64,000 nt of DNA, from positions 38,364,682 to 38,428,681 of the forward strand of contig NC_087067.1 in assembly GCF_963678635.1 (NCBI RefSeq). The letters run 5' to 3'. Below, in pieces: positions 10,552-21,359 of this stretch (position 1 is the stretch's first letter; each line of letters begins with the position of its first letter). Under the pieces are notes generated by a model, which was given only the letters and a program-made list of their open reading frames with translations, made no database searches and was not told the DNA's origin. The DNA is from Symsagittifera roscoffensis. Its lineage: Eukaryota > Xenacoelomorpha > Acoela > Convolutidae. A program made the position numbers and the translations under genes.

Positions 10552-13500
10552 GTGAGTGACATTTGTGATGTTACTTAACCTATTATAAATATGAAACAAG
10601 GAAAAGGCTCCCCAGTTTCGCTCCCCAGTTTCGCTCCCCTTGGTTAACCTATAACATCGAGTTGTCAAAAATTTGAAATTTAGGGCGCCCTTTGAAGTTC
10701 AGGTTGCCCTAGATTTAGGAATCTTGTAGAAGGCTGCTATCAGAGTTCTCCGGAAGTATTTGGAAAAAAGCTCTGTTCTAGCCAAAACCAAAGAGGGCTG
10801 GATAACTTTTTCCTTGCTGTTAATTATTTTCGTTATTTTTAGCTGCTCAGAGGTTGCAGGATATATTGATGAAAAAATCGAGTAGCAGTAGCAGCAGTAG
10901 CTACGTTGCAAGGAGAAAGAAGTCAAGATGGAGCAATGAAGATGAATTGAAGACAGTGATTCCTGGTCTTTCCACGATTATGCCTACTGGGCTTAGTAAA
11001 GACCAACAAGAGGCTTATTTAAGTAAGTTTTAAAATTATATGTTCACATTTTTAAGTTTTGTAGGATCTTGGAGAAACGAAGACTAGCTCAAACTTTGTG
11101 AAACGGTAAAGCAGCAATATTTTAACGAACTATAGGTTGTTTCTTATAGGGTTTGTATGCTATCTCAATATATTTTCAAAAAAGTATCGGACCAATAATC
11201 AAGTTATTAATACATTTTTAACGTTTTATTTGTACTATGATTACCTGTTTGCGTATCGTTTTAGGCTATTTTGACTTAATCTGCGACTGTTGTATTCCAG
11301 GACTCCCAGATAATTTTATATGGTATTAAAGAGGTATTAAAAGTAAGAACCAAGGATTTTGCCACTTTTCACTGCAGGGGGATACACCTGTGCTAGATGG
11401 AATAGTCTGCGTTTCGTTTTTATGCCAAATCTTTTGCAAGAGATGGAGTTTTATTTGAATGGTTCATTTATTTTTATGTTATCGAACTTCAATAGTTAGT
11501 TTTTGAACGTTTTCCCAGATATTTGAGCTGTTTTTGACATTTCAAAGTAATTTTTGGCGAGCTTTTATTCAAATTCAGGAACGGTTTAAAGGAAAAACAG
11601 GTAAAATATTAAAGCGGTTGGCTGGGCTGATAATGTGTTAACCTGTGAATTTTAGTTCAGCTGCAAATAGAAGACGTAAGCCGAAAATTGAGATCTGGAG
11701 ATCTCGGAATTGCACCAAATCCAGCCGACAGGTCTGCCCGTCACGCGCCCTTCATTGGTTTTAACCATCTCTTGTTTAGCTCAGACCAAACTCCTCACAC
11801 TAGCAGTGCCAGGACTGGAGGAAGGAATCAGTCGTATAACATTGAGACACCAACAATCTAATTTCTCTTTTTCAGCATTTTGAAAGACTTGTCTATTTGG
11901 TTTGATTTAAGTTTTCAGTTTTAGCACTGTTTCGCATTTCTCCCTTACACGCAATGGAAATTAATAATCTTTAAATATGTTTTAGGTATCAATAAATCTA
12001 ATATAACACGAAGAAAACTCGTTATTATTTTCAGATGATTGCAGACCTATTTTTTTAGCGGAGTTGGGATGTCAACATATCGAGAAAAAACTTTATTCCA
12101 GCTTGTACGATTCTGGAAAAAAATTTGATTCTAATTTTGAATAGTATTTCAGTGCTCTTCCCAAATCAGGGTTCTTGATTTAGCTATTTTTTTTACAAAT
12201 CCGGAAAAAACTTTCGATTCTAATTTTGAATAGTATGTTAATGCTCTTCCCAAATCAGAATTCTCGATTTAGCTAACTTGTCATAATAGAAAACACAATA
12301 GAGCGTGTTTAATATTCATAAAATGAACACCTTTGGAGATCATAATAGGAGTTTATTTAGATCGCCCTCACCTGAGCCGACCTATGACAACCAGGGCAAG
12401 AGACTGAACACTAGAGAGTACAGGACTAGGAAGAAGCTTGAAGAACAGAGACATGAGCTGGTGATGAAGATGAAGAAACTGAATGAGAGCTACGTGCCAC
12501 CTTGCGATTACAAGTCAGTTCATATTTTAGACAACAGTTCTTGGCTTATTTTCGCAATCAATTTTTTCCATTTTTTAGCGATGGAGGTCGTCGATTTTTT
12601 TGAAGCCTGAATTTGATTTCTTACCGTCTTAGGTTTTCAAATTCCTCAGAATATAATGGTGATTTGCAGGGGTGGACTAAGGGCATCCATCGCCCCCACC
12701 CACTCGGGGATTCGACCCCCTACCGACCCAAAGGGTCACCTCTTTGTACTATTTTGAGACATGCATTTTTGGTGACGGACACTAAAAATGTTCCGAAGGT
12801 GCCTTCGGCGTCAATATAAACTAATTTTGAGGGGGAGTGGGCGCCGAAAAAACGCAGGTTTTTGGTCCAAAGTTTTCTGGTCAAAATGCCTTTTTGGGCC
12901 TGTTTCAAAATTTCTATAGTGATTTGGAAAGCTTAGGAATCAATTTGGAGTCGACTTAAAAAAAGGTCGACAAAATTTTCGAAATTTTTTAAAGATAACA
13001 GGCCCCCCACCCCCTCGAGACAATGAAAATCCTAGATTCGTTCCTGGTGTTAAACCTATAAGTGTCAAAAATATATATCCAAATTATTAAACCTATTAAG
13101 TGTCAATAATCTACTTCCTGAAAAAAGTGGGTTTGTCCAAAAATACAAATTTTTTGATTGTGCATAAGTTTAAGAATAATTACCTACACGTACTTAGCAA
13201 CAGTGATCTTGTACACGGAATATTTCTATAAATTTGTCCCATAAAAAGAACAGATTGAATTTTTTGATTAAATGCTATCAGAAACTGATTTGAAATTGAG
13301 AATCTATCCTAAAAGATATGACTGTCTTCTTCTTAATTTTCGAGAATTTTTACATTGACTTTCTCTTGACTTTCTCTCGCGTCATTTCATCGCAGCAGCT
13401 ATTTTTGAATCAGATATGAGCTACATTTCTTTGAGACTAGCTTTTGAACCTGAATAGCTTGGTTAACTCTTCGGAGTCCTTCTTCTTCGTGACTTCAATT

Positions 13501-16500
13501 ATAAACTACCTCGAGGTTTCAGTGTCCAAGTCCTTTCGCTGTTAAACATGTTCTGACATATCTTCATCTTGATCCTGTTGTTGTTGATGGCAGCCATCAT
13601 AAAAAGAGAGAAAGAATTTATTTCAAGCTTTATACAACCCAAATCAAATATTATACAACGTCGTCAAACATTATTAAGAATCAAAATGACATAGGAGAGG
13701 ATAGACCAAGGGCAAAATAAATACTTACTGAGAGTCTGCCCCTTGAAAATAAAGTTTATAAATACTTCTTGATTTTAAATATAGTAAATTGTTTTTGAAT
13801 CTTATTATTTAGGTGAAGGAAATTTCTTATATTTAACAGCATATCAATGTTAACTAAAGGCTGCGCTATGTAAACGTCTCACCATGAATTAAGCTTGTTT
13901 GAATGTTTTTGATTTTAAAAAAAGAGAATTAAAACAATTTTCTTGTTTTTTTTGAAAAATACTTAATTTCAATCAATCTTAAATCTAAACTTGCTGTTCC
14001 TATCAGTTAAAACAACTAAAATTGCTTATTTTAGAGCGCCGATTGTGAAGTTCAACGAGCGAGTGGAAATACCGACTGATAGACCCGACATCAATTTCGT
14101 CGGTCTCCTGATCGGACCCCGAGGTAACACCTTGAAAAAACTGGAACAGGACTCGGGCACCCGGATTATGATTAGAGGAAAGGGATCTGCCAAAGATGGA
14201 ACTAAGCAGTTTGGTAGGAAGGAAATGTATCCGGGAGAGGACGAGCCATTGCATGCATGGATCACGGGAGCCACACAAGAAAATGTGAGCGAATTCGAGT
14301 AGTAATGTGAACGAAATCCAGGGATAAAAAAATAACGAAAAATCAGTTCTTACAAAACGGCGTCATCGAAAAGCAATTTTATAAAGCGATGTCCCTACTC
14401 TGATTAAACCAGTGTTCCTGAGTAGTTCTCGAAAATCGAATTTTTGACATGAAGTACATTTTTAATGGAGTGCTCTAATAATCAAATAAGACCTATAAAT
14501 TGATGAAAATTTTGAATGTTCAAATTTTCTTTTAAAACTGAATGGAAGTAATTGAAATGATGCTCTTTGTTTGTGAAGTGCAAAAGTGCGGCAGAGGCCA
14601 TCACCAAAATAATCGAGGAGGGTCTCACTCAACCGGACTCGGAAAACCAGTTGAGGAGGGACCAGCTGATGGAACTGGCTCAGCTTAATGGGACGATAAG
14701 AGACATGGGACTCAGGTTTGCGTTTTTCTCATGGCAATTAGGAGAGGGTTGGGTTTCCTCTTGGCAGTAATTTAAACCGAAAACCAAATTAACTTAAAAT
14801 AAAACCAATTTCTATAGCACGATACAAAAGAAGCAAAGGTAAAATTTGTTTATAAGATAACGAGCATGGTATATTGATAGTATTACAGATATTTTAAAAT
14901 TGACTTAAACAAATTCTGCACGTTTCTTCATTAGCATCTTGACTTGGTATTGTTTTAGGTGTGCGAACTGTGGTTCGTATGAGCATAGAACGTGGAACTG
15001 TCACGAGAGGCAAAATGTGACTCATAATATCTTCTGTCAGAGGTGTGGGGGAGCAGGGCACATTTCAAAAGACTGCAGAGCGTGAGTTATTATGAAGGAC
15101 GTCTTTGCTTCAATATATGAAAATAAATGCCAGCGAATGAATTGACGCAAAATAATTTCCTGAACTAGCTGAAGCAGCAATAGTTTTCGCCGAAAATCAA
15201 TATAATTCTCAGTGTCAAAAACAAAGTTTCCAAAAACTACTAGAAAGCTTTTTCAGTCTGATTGTATCGAAAGTTTTTATAATGGCGAAATCTGAATGAT
15301 TGCTTTTATTCGTTGCAACTGGATGATGCTCATTACTGGCTTCTACGCATGCAAGCTAGCGAATCGTAGTGGAATAGTATGAATCTACTTTTTTCCTAGC
15401 AAAATTCCAAGTAAAAATGATCATGTGGTAGTCACGCTTTGTAGCATTGGAAATTTCATAGCTCTGAGTTCTTGGTGGATAGTGTTTGCGGATCATTCAG
15501 CGACCGTGGCACAGATGGAAGGACGTAAAGAGTCATAATCTACTGGGCTTAGGTTCAATGCATTGTTCAGACATTATTGACGTCTTGCAGTTCGCTTGTT
15601 TTGTTTCGATAGAAGTCAGAAAATTTGCTTATTTTTGTTTTTTTATTTTTTTATGCATTCAGTTGAGATTGATTTTTAATTTCTTTTTGAGTTCAATTTA
15701 TTTTTTGCCAACCGACGAGGCTCTCCGCGTAAGAAAAGGAATTGACACCAAAAAACGTGAGTGGCTTTTTTAGTTTTAATGATAAGATCTCCCAGCGGAA
15801 TAAAAACGTCTCCTTTTTATCCTGTTGTCTCAAATTGGGTCGACGCGAACAAGTGTCAAGTATTTTTTTCGTGCTTGGGTTCATCGACACTTTTTGAACT
15901 GTCGAAACCGTTTTCCTTTTTTATGCGATTGAGTTTTGATCGGTCTTAATTGTTTCGTCTTTATTTTATCGGCTTAGTGACCTTATTTCGTAAAGGAAAT
16001 AAAATTTCACGCTTTCATCCAGAAGCACCCAAAAGGCTTAAAACTTAAGACTTCCAGAACTTAATAGCCCAAAGTGTATGATGACAACAATTAAGTTTAT
16101 TTTGGTTTCATGACGGCCCAGATTTCGTCAGCTTAGTAGCCGCTCGATGAATGTTTCTGAATTTTTCTCACGTCGGCGAATGTATTGGACGTGTTTTTTC
16201 TCAAATTGAACATCATTCGAGACAAATTATGAAATTTCTGTAAGTTTTGCATTTTTCCTCCATTAGTGGTTACATTTGCTGTCTGTTAATTTGCAATGCC
16301 ATATGTTTGTGTTATTGCATGGGATGCGAAGTTCCGATCCACCTCAGTGTTTCAGTATTCAAACTGTATGAACGATTCTTACGGTACGAAGCTATTTCTT
16401 GCTGTTTTTTCTGCTAATTTTTTTTTCTTGTTTTTATAAAAATTCAGTAGTTGTTTTCATAAGGATTCATTTACGTGCTTTATTAACTTTTGTGAATATG

Positions 16501-18310
16501 AAAGACTTCCTTGTCTCCTTTACGATGCATAAAAGGGTAAAACATATGAAATTTTTTTTTAACAGAGATCTGTCGGCGATGCCTCCTGGGAGTGAAGCGA
16601 TAGTACCTGTGAGGGACAAGGTGAAGATGGACAGCGAGTACTTGTCACTCATGGAGGAACTGGGAGAGTCCACTCCGAAACCAGTGGGCGCAGACATAAA
16701 CACCAGCAATATCAAGGTTCGAACATGTCCTGAAAAGCTTGCTTATGATTAAGCTCCTGTAATAAACAAGTTTGAAGAGGTGAGAAACGGTGAGTTATAA
16801 CGCTTCTGAACACTGGAAAAAGTAAAGAAAGTTATGTTGTGGAAAAAGTAAGGAAAACATTTAAGCATTTATTTCAAATTTAAGGACAACTCACATTTCG
16901 TGTAATTACATTTCGTATATATTGTTTTATAGGCAGTCCCAATATCTAGTTCGTACAAAAGCTCAATGATTTATAAATTCCTACCCAAAAAGTGCGCTAA
17001 CAATATACAGAGAAAGAAAGAGATTCGAAAATAGGAGTAATTGTAATTATATTGACTAATTTGTCAAATGAGGACTCAATTTCGGCGCATTCATTGCTTT
17101 CCACTTTTTCAGCAAGAGAACCCTCCCCCACCAAGTGGTCCTAGACCAGGTGGATACAGACCAGGAGCACCCCCTCACCCAAGTGCATGGGGACCACCTC
17201 CTCCCCCAGGTATGGGAGGACCGCCACCCCCGGGATTCCGAGGACCACCACCTCCAGGTGCGTGGGGACCCCCACCTCCTCCTGGACCATACGGTCATGG
17301 TCCACCACCAGGACCGCCGCCCCCTGGATACATGGGACCACCACCTCCAGGTATAATATAGAAGTACCCCGTATGTTTACACAAGCATAGCTTGTGTTAT
17401 AGTGTGAACTTTCTTTTTTTTCCAACCTAAGTCGCAAATATTGTTGCGACAAAATGTGTTCATTTTGAAAGTGATCATTTTGATCCAGCTATTAAGTAAA
17501 GCCAATGCTAAGGATTTTAAAACAGACTACTATATTACAAATAGGACTTTAGCTTCAAGGCATCATGGATATGTAGCGTAGAGGTAGGGAAGGAGACCAG
17601 CAGCAAAATAAAAGGATTCGAACCTGGGTAGGGTCGGATGTTTTAAATGAATTTTTTCGTAAACTAGTTAAAAAGCGTCCGCTCTATAAATTGAGGCATG
17701 TTAGTTGGTAAATTTCTTTTTTTTTTCAAAATGACTGGTACTGATAATGCGTCATAATTGGTTTGCGTCACTTAGCAATTATGTAGACTCATAATTGGCG
17801 AGCGTCACTTATGAAATTTGGTAGACTCAAAGTTTTACTCTTCAGTTTTTCCCAGTAGCGTTATCGGTCATATTTTTGCTTTAGTATGCGAAGTGCAATT
17901 TCGCCTCTGTGTGGAGTATCCAATTGCCTTTTCCTAATAAAAAGCTATTTTATGGCTCAGAAGTATCTTCATTAAAAGTTCTGAGATTAGTTATACTGAA
18001 ATTTTATGATAAATTTAAACTATTGACGAAAATGTTAAAATTTGGTGAAACTTATGAATGCTTAGGTCCTCCGCATGGATACGGATACCCACCACCAGGA
18101 CCCCCTTACGGAGGACCACATCACATGGGGGGACCTCCTCCACCACATGGAGTGATGCCCCCAGCGAACGGAGCCCCGCCTAGAGGACATTGGGGACCAC
18201 CTCCCATGAACAACGGCATGGCTCCCCCACCACCTCCACCGATGGGAGGAGGGGGACATCATCATCAGAACCCCTACGGAGCACCACCGCCTCCCCCGCC
18301 ACCGAGATAA
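10509..18310 (+). CDS. SF1: Splicing factor 1 / branch-point-binding protein (10 exons)
   Basis: SF1 binds the intron branch point with its KH-QUA2 domain and pairs with U2AF65 in early spliceosome assembly in the nucleus. Coding exons are 10509-10551, 10843-11022, 11656-11731, 12361-12513, 14035-14284, 14579-14715, 14959-15081, 16566-16716, 17113-17350 and 18066-18310. They sum to 1596 nt, 531 residues plus TAA, with every junction in phase and GT-AG. Seen in order: a U2AF-ligand motif RRKKSRW (about residues 38-44), QLQIED helix region, RSPSPEP (about 100) matching the phosphorylated SPSP motif, a KH domain with [15 protein letters not shown]2 helix, two CCHC zinc knuckles (about 281-320) and a Pro/Gly-rich C-terminus (372-531). 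Human SF1 has one knuckle; two resembles yeast BBP. The 5' and 3' ends are both tandemly duplicated around the gene. Confidence 0.95.
10843..11022 (+). CDS. SF1: SF1 exon 2 (U2AF-ligand motif)
   Basis: Begins after TTATTTTTAG and ends before GTAAGT. It encodes an eight-serine run, then RRKKSRW, and KTVIPGL followed by [13 protein letters not shown], which match the conserved SF1 N-terminus. An in-frame ATG within it could serve as an alternative start. Confidence 0.9.
11656..11731 (+). CDS. SF1: SF1 exon 3
   Basis: Encodes [17 protein letters not shown] and the start of the SPSP region. Flanked by AATTTTAG and a weak GTCTGC donor. Confidence 0.92.
12361..12513 (+). CDS. SF1: SF1 exon 4 (SPSP and coiled region)
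   Basis: Encodes [20 protein letters not shown] and the charged helix before the KH domain, ending DYK. Acceptor TTATTTAG; donor GTCAGT. Confidence 0.93.
12667..13046. mobile_element. hAT-like MITE in SF1 intron 4
   Basis: The left end reads CAGGGGTGGACTAAGGG. The right end, reversed, reads CCAGGAACGAATCTAGGAT, close to the end of the element at 50784-51056. It has no coding capacity. No convincing 8-bp target duplication is visible, so the exact ends are uncertain. Confidence 0.5.
14035..14284 (+). CDS. SF1: SF1 exon 5 (KH domain)
   Basis: Encodes [19 protein letters not shown] with the GPRG loop, IMIRGKGS and GEDEPLHAW, all diagnostic for the SF1/BBP KH domain. Confidence 0.96.
14579..14715 (+). 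CDS. SF1: SF1 exon 6 (QUA2)
   Basis: Encodes the QUA2 helix with [17 protein letters not shown], which extends the RNA-binding surface in this family. The acceptor is TTTGTGAAG with a poor pyrimidine tract, chosen because it alone keeps frame. Confidence 0.9.
14959..15081 (+). CDS. SF1: SF1 exon 7 (two zinc knuckles)
   Basis: Encodes two C-x2-C-x4-H-x4-C knuckles, [14 protein letters not shown] and [14 protein letters not shown]. Acceptor TTGTTTTAG; donor GTGAGT, phase 2. Confidence 0.95.
15082..16565 (+). other. SF1 intron 7, mostly featureless
   Basis: A 1.48 kb intron. It holds a weak tRNA-like stretch near 15500-15570 (TGGCACAG as an A box, GGTTCAATGC as a B box), possibly an old SINE. 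The 3' part from about 16193 is the beginning of the unit later amplified downstream. I see nothing else. Confidence 0.6.
16566..16716 (+). CDS. SF1: SF1 exon 8, array copy 1
   Basis: Joins exon 7 as GC|A and encodes [18 protein letters not shown] and [13 protein letters not shown], the conserved segment after the knuckles in animal SF1. 151 nt. Confidence 0.92.
17113..17350 (+). CDS. SF1: SF1 exon 9, array copy 1 (Pro/Gly-rich)
   Basis: 238 nt encoding [12 protein letters not shown] and repeated GPPPPG motifs; donor GTATAA. The Pro-rich tails of SF1 proteins bind WW and SH3 domains. Long open frames on the other strand here are composition shadows. Confidence 0.9.
17585..17705 (-). repeat. 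tRNA-derived SINE-like sequence in SF1 intron 9
   Basis: On the minus strand, TATAGAGCGGACGC resembles a tRNA D-arm/A box, followed 70 bp later by GGTTCGAATCC, a perfect B box. The spacing is too long for an intact tRNA, so I read it as a tRNA-related SINE relic. Copies recur in each array unit near 24985-25095, 27860-27965, 30730-30840 and 35240-35345. Confidence 0.55.
18066..18310 (+). CDS. SF1: SF1 exon 10, array copy 1 (terminal)
   Basis: 245 nt, G|GT junction, encoding [17 protein letters not shown] and further Pro/Gly/Met repeats, ending PPPR and TAA. Confidence 0.92.
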
Positions 18311-18424
18311 AAAGAAAAGAAACTCGTAGTTTGGATGGAATTTTATGTATAGACTATTTTTACATGTGACTGAACCGATATGTATTCACTTGTTTGCTGA
18401 GTTTTGATATTGTATGTGCATCAA

Positions 18425-18430
18425 ATTAAA
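18425..18430 (+). promoter_or_regulatory. Poly(A) signal ATTAAA
   Basis: The common variant ATTAAA lies about 115 nt after the SF1 stop. It is conserved at the matching place in array copies 2-4 (for example 25812-25817). The LINE is inserted about 20 bp further on, possibly at or past the cleavage site. Confidence 0.6.
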
Positions 18431-18518
18431 CTTCGTATTGTTCTTTTGGATTGTTGTTGTTGTTGTTGTTGTTGTGAATTTTCAGTAGGATACTGATGGG
18501 ATGATATCCCCAAAGTTC

Positions 18519-21335
18519 TCAAAATTTTGTCCAGTTATTTCGGCACATGTTGCAGTCACAGAAGAGGACCCATGTGCACTTGTTTTGTTCTGAGAATTGA
18601 TCGTCGAAAAACTTCCACATCGTCTGTATCAATCTTCGCTTTAAGCCTCGCATTTCTCGAAATTCAATTTTCTGATTTAGTCGGTTTATTAGACGGCACG
18701 TCCTGAATGTAAACTCTCCTCTAGCTTTTTCAGTTCTGGTCTTGTTTAGGTTGAACATTTCTTTCGTTCTTCCTGGATTTTCAATTTTTGCTGGGAGCAT
18801 AATGTGATCGTTTTCTTCATGCATGAATTTCGCCATCATCAGTAACTCGTTCAGCTGGAGAAACAACGCAAGAGGCAGGATGTTTAACAATCTCAGCTGC
18901 TCTGTATAGTCAGAATCGTTTCCCGTGATCCATTTTAAGACTTTCTTTTGGAACCTTTCTAATCTCCCTAAGTCGCTTCTCGAGATATTGCAAATAATTA
19001 GACCATACGTTAGAACAGGAAGTATTAAGGATTTGTACAGACCAAGTTTTATGCGCATTTTGACTTTGAATTCTAAGTTTCTGCGGATGCAATAGAACGT
19101 TTTATTCGCTTTCGACATTCTTGAGTCAATATGGGTTGTCCATGTTAGATGTTTGGACACATGTATTCCTAGATCCTTTATCACATTCGAGCTTTCCACT
19201 GCTGTTTCACAAAGAATGAATTCGTGTTGATTTCCTCTAAATTCGACTTTAAAACATTTGTCCAGTGCCAGACTCATCTTGTTTTTGTCTACCCAGTTTT
19301 CAACGCTTTTTAGGTCCTGCTGGATGTCCTTTGTGTCTACATTCACTGCTAGTAATTTTAGGTCGTCTGCAAAGATAAATGGGTCACTAAATTTCAATAC
19401 TTCAGGAAGATCATTTATGAAGATACAGAAAAATAATGGACCAATCAACGATCCTTGTGGTACGCCACTCGTAATTTCTAAAGTTTCTGATGAGAAATTG
19501 TCGGCACGAACAAATTGTTTCCTGTTGCTGAGATAGTCTGCGATTATTTCAAGGAAACAGCCTCCAACTCCAATGTTGCTCATTTTCTTTAGTAGTTCAT
19601 AATGTGGGACTTTGTCGAATGCCTTAGAGAAGTCGGTATAGAATGCGATCACATGGTTTTCAGCGTTCTTGTCAATAGCTTCGTAGATTTCTTTCAAGAA
19701 AGATAACATGTTTGTAACAACTGAACGGTTTTTAACAAAACCGTGCTGACTTCTTGTGAGAAATTTAATGAAATGGTCATACAACGCTGGATACATGCAT
19801 TTTTCCAGGAGTTTACTCATGATATTTAGGAGTGACACCGGCCGGTAGTTTTCCATTAGTCGTTTGTCACCTTTCTTGTAAATAGGCGACACAGCCGCAA
19901 CTTTCCATTTATCTGGTATTTTCCTTACCCTCTTGATGTTTTTAAAAACGCAATGCAAAACTGTGGTCATTTCTCTGGCCGTTCGCTGGAAGAAAATTGG
20001 TGGGAATCCATCTGGGCCCCGCGATTTTGTTATGTCCAGCTCTGTTATAATTTGGTTCAAATATGTTTTTGAGATACTGAAGTTACTCAATATCGTGTTT
20101 TCGCACTTCATATCACTGAGGTTGAAGCTTGATTTGGGCGAAAAGACAGAGTGAAAATATTCATTCAAAAAGTTCACTTTTTCTTTGGCTTTAGTAACAG
20201 CTATTTCGTCCTTGATCATAGTCTTTGGGAGAGTTTCTGATTTTTTCAGACTCTTAAAGTGTTTGAAAATTAAATGTGTGTTACGAGTGGACATCAAATT
20301 TTCCTGATAGTTTACTCTATCTTCCTCTACTGCTTCTTCCACCATTTTATTTAGAGATAGAATGAGATTTCTGCGGTAGCTTGTAGGTTTCAATTTGTAT
20401 ATTCTAGTTTGTGTTCGCAGTTTGTTCATGAGGTTTGAGGTACTTGGCGTAACCCATGGCGGAAGTGATTGGCGACGTCTCGTTCTTCTAGGCACATGTT
20501 GGTTTACCATATTTTCCAAATAGTCGTAAAGTTCCTCGCACATTCTGTTGATGTTTGTGTGACATACTGGTGAGAAAGGCTCACTTAGTATTGATTTCTT
20601 GATTACGTTATAGTCCACGCTACCGAAGCTTCCAAAGTTTTCAATAGCGACTTTTACCTCATGGTGAGGACATTCAATTAGAATGCTGATTGCTTTGTGG
20701 TCGGAGCAATTGTAAATTTTTGAGAAATTTTCGTCAGGAGTCGCATGAATGTGACAATTTTTGAATAATGTAATGTCTAGGGTGTTTTTTCCACAAGTTG
20801 GAAAATCTATTGCCTGCTCGAACTGATGTTGCTCGATTAGTTCAATTATTGAGTTTTCTTCATTTTCCTTGCTACTATAGTCAATCCAGTTTGCATTTGG
20901 AAAATTTACATCTCCGCAAATAATTGTTGCAGTTGATTGATTTGATTTCTCGATTTCATTTAATATTTGTGCGAAATCGCCTAGACAATAGCGATATTTG
21001 CTGCTCGAAGGTGGATTGTAAAAACAGCAGACAATAATTCGCTTATCGTTTATTTGGATGCTGCAAGTTAAACAACATTCAGGTTGCTTATTTGGCAATA
21101 ATTTAGATGAAAGTGTTTGTTTCACTGCTATTAGTACTCCACCATGCAAATTTTGATCTTTGGCTGTTTGTCGTTCTGATCTATAAATACTGTATTCATT
21201 TAGCATTAATTCAGATGATGCAATGTTTTCATTTAACCAAGTCTCGCAGAGACATATTATGTCATAGTTTGATGTTGCTATAGCATTTGCACACTTCATT
21301 CGTCGTTCGAGATTTATGAGACTTCTTACATTCAT
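18519..21335 (-). CDS. LINE ORF2: endonuclease and reverse transcriptase
   Basis: 938 residues and uninterrupted. It makes cDNA by target-primed reverse transcription after nicking genomic DNA. Residues 1-230 are the APE-type endonuclease: MNVRSL, CETWLNE, HGGVLIAVK, CGDVNFP and SDHKAISI are visible. Residues ~460-740 are the reverse transcriptase with WKVAAVSPIYKKGD, YRPVSLL, FYTDFSKAFDKV, GVPQGSLIGPLFF and the catalytic FADD. A thumb/C-terminal region with RLERFQKKVLKWITG follows. The pattern fits the CR1/L2/Jockey group. The ATG is in the same frame as the ORF1 stop 24 nt upstream, and residues typical of the endonuclease N-terminus (LNILQ) precede the ATG. Confidence 0.95.
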   Translation of the reverse strand: MNVRSLINLERRMKCANAIATSNYDIICLCETWLNENIASSELMLNEYSIYRSERQTAKDQNLHGGVLIAVKQTLSSKLLPNKQPECCLTCSIQINDKRIIVCCFYNPPSSSKYRYCLGDFAQILNEIEKSNQSTATIICGDVNFPNANWIDYSSKENEENSIIELIEQHQFEQAIDFPTCGKNTLDITLFKNCHIHATPDENFSKIYNCSDHKAISILIECPHHEVKVAIENFGSFGSVDYNVIKKSILSEPFSPVCHTNINRMCEELYDYLENMVNQHVPRRTRRRQSLPPWVTPSTSNLMNKLRTQTRIYKLKPTSYRRNLILSLNKMVEEAVEEDRVNYQENLMSTRNTHLIFKHFKSLKKSETLPKTMIKDEIAVTKAKEKVNFLNEYFHSVFSPKSSFNLSDMKCENTILSNFSISKTYLNQIITELDITKSRGPDGFPPIFFQRTAREMTTVLHCVFKNIKRVRKIPDKWKVAAVSPIYKKGDKRLMENYRPVSLLNIMSKLLEKCMYPALYDHFIKFLTRSQHGFVKNRSVVTNMLSFLKEIYEAIDKNAENHVIAFYTDFSKAFDKVPHYELLKKMSNIGVGGCFLEIIADYLSNRKQFVRADNFSSETLEITSGVPQGSLIGPLFFCIFINDLPEVLKFSDPFIFADDLKLLAVNVDTKDIQQDLKSVENWVDKNKMSLALDKCFKVEFRGNQHEFILCETAVESSNVIKDLGIHVSKHLTWTTHIDSRMSKANKTFYCIRRNLEFKVKMRIKLGLYKSLILPVLTYGLIICNISRSDLGRLERFQKKVLKWITGNDSDYTEQLRLLNILPLALFLQLNELLMMAKFMHEENDHIMLPAKIENPGRTKEMFNLNKTRTEKARGEFTFRTCRLINRLNQKIEFREMRGLKRRLIQTMWKFFDDQFSEQNKCTWVLFCDCNMCRNNWTKF

Positions 21336-21359
21336 TTGCAGGATGTTGAGAAAGCCTAG

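Larger units (their letters stand above)
1..10842 (+). repeat. Tandem array of the SF1 5' region (~2385 bp unit)
   Basis: The same sequence block recurs head to tail. Using the motif ATAATCTTC as register, full units start at 5391, 7776 and 10161, each 2385 bp apart. Earlier units are rearranged: the one entering the window jumps near 1800 from the GGAACGGCCAA segment straight to the segment before exon 1, losing about 0.85 kb, and the unit near 3990-5390 has lost the exon-1 part. Each complete unit contains a promoter-proximal segment, a hairpin, SF1 exon 1 with its splice sites, part of intron 1 and a short stub of exon 2. Units differ by substitutions, small indels and G-run length, so they are not one sequence simply repeated by assembly. 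Confidence 0.9.

Noticed and set aside
17056-17452. Long minus-strand and alternate-frame ORFs over the Pro-rich exons (also at each array copy)
   Set aside because: Low-complexity GGN/CCN repeats keep all frames open. The SF1 frame is the only one with matching splice phases.
17585-17705. A functional tRNA gene
   Set aside because: The B box is perfect, but the spacing between box A and box B and the missing acceptor stem rule out an intact tRNA.
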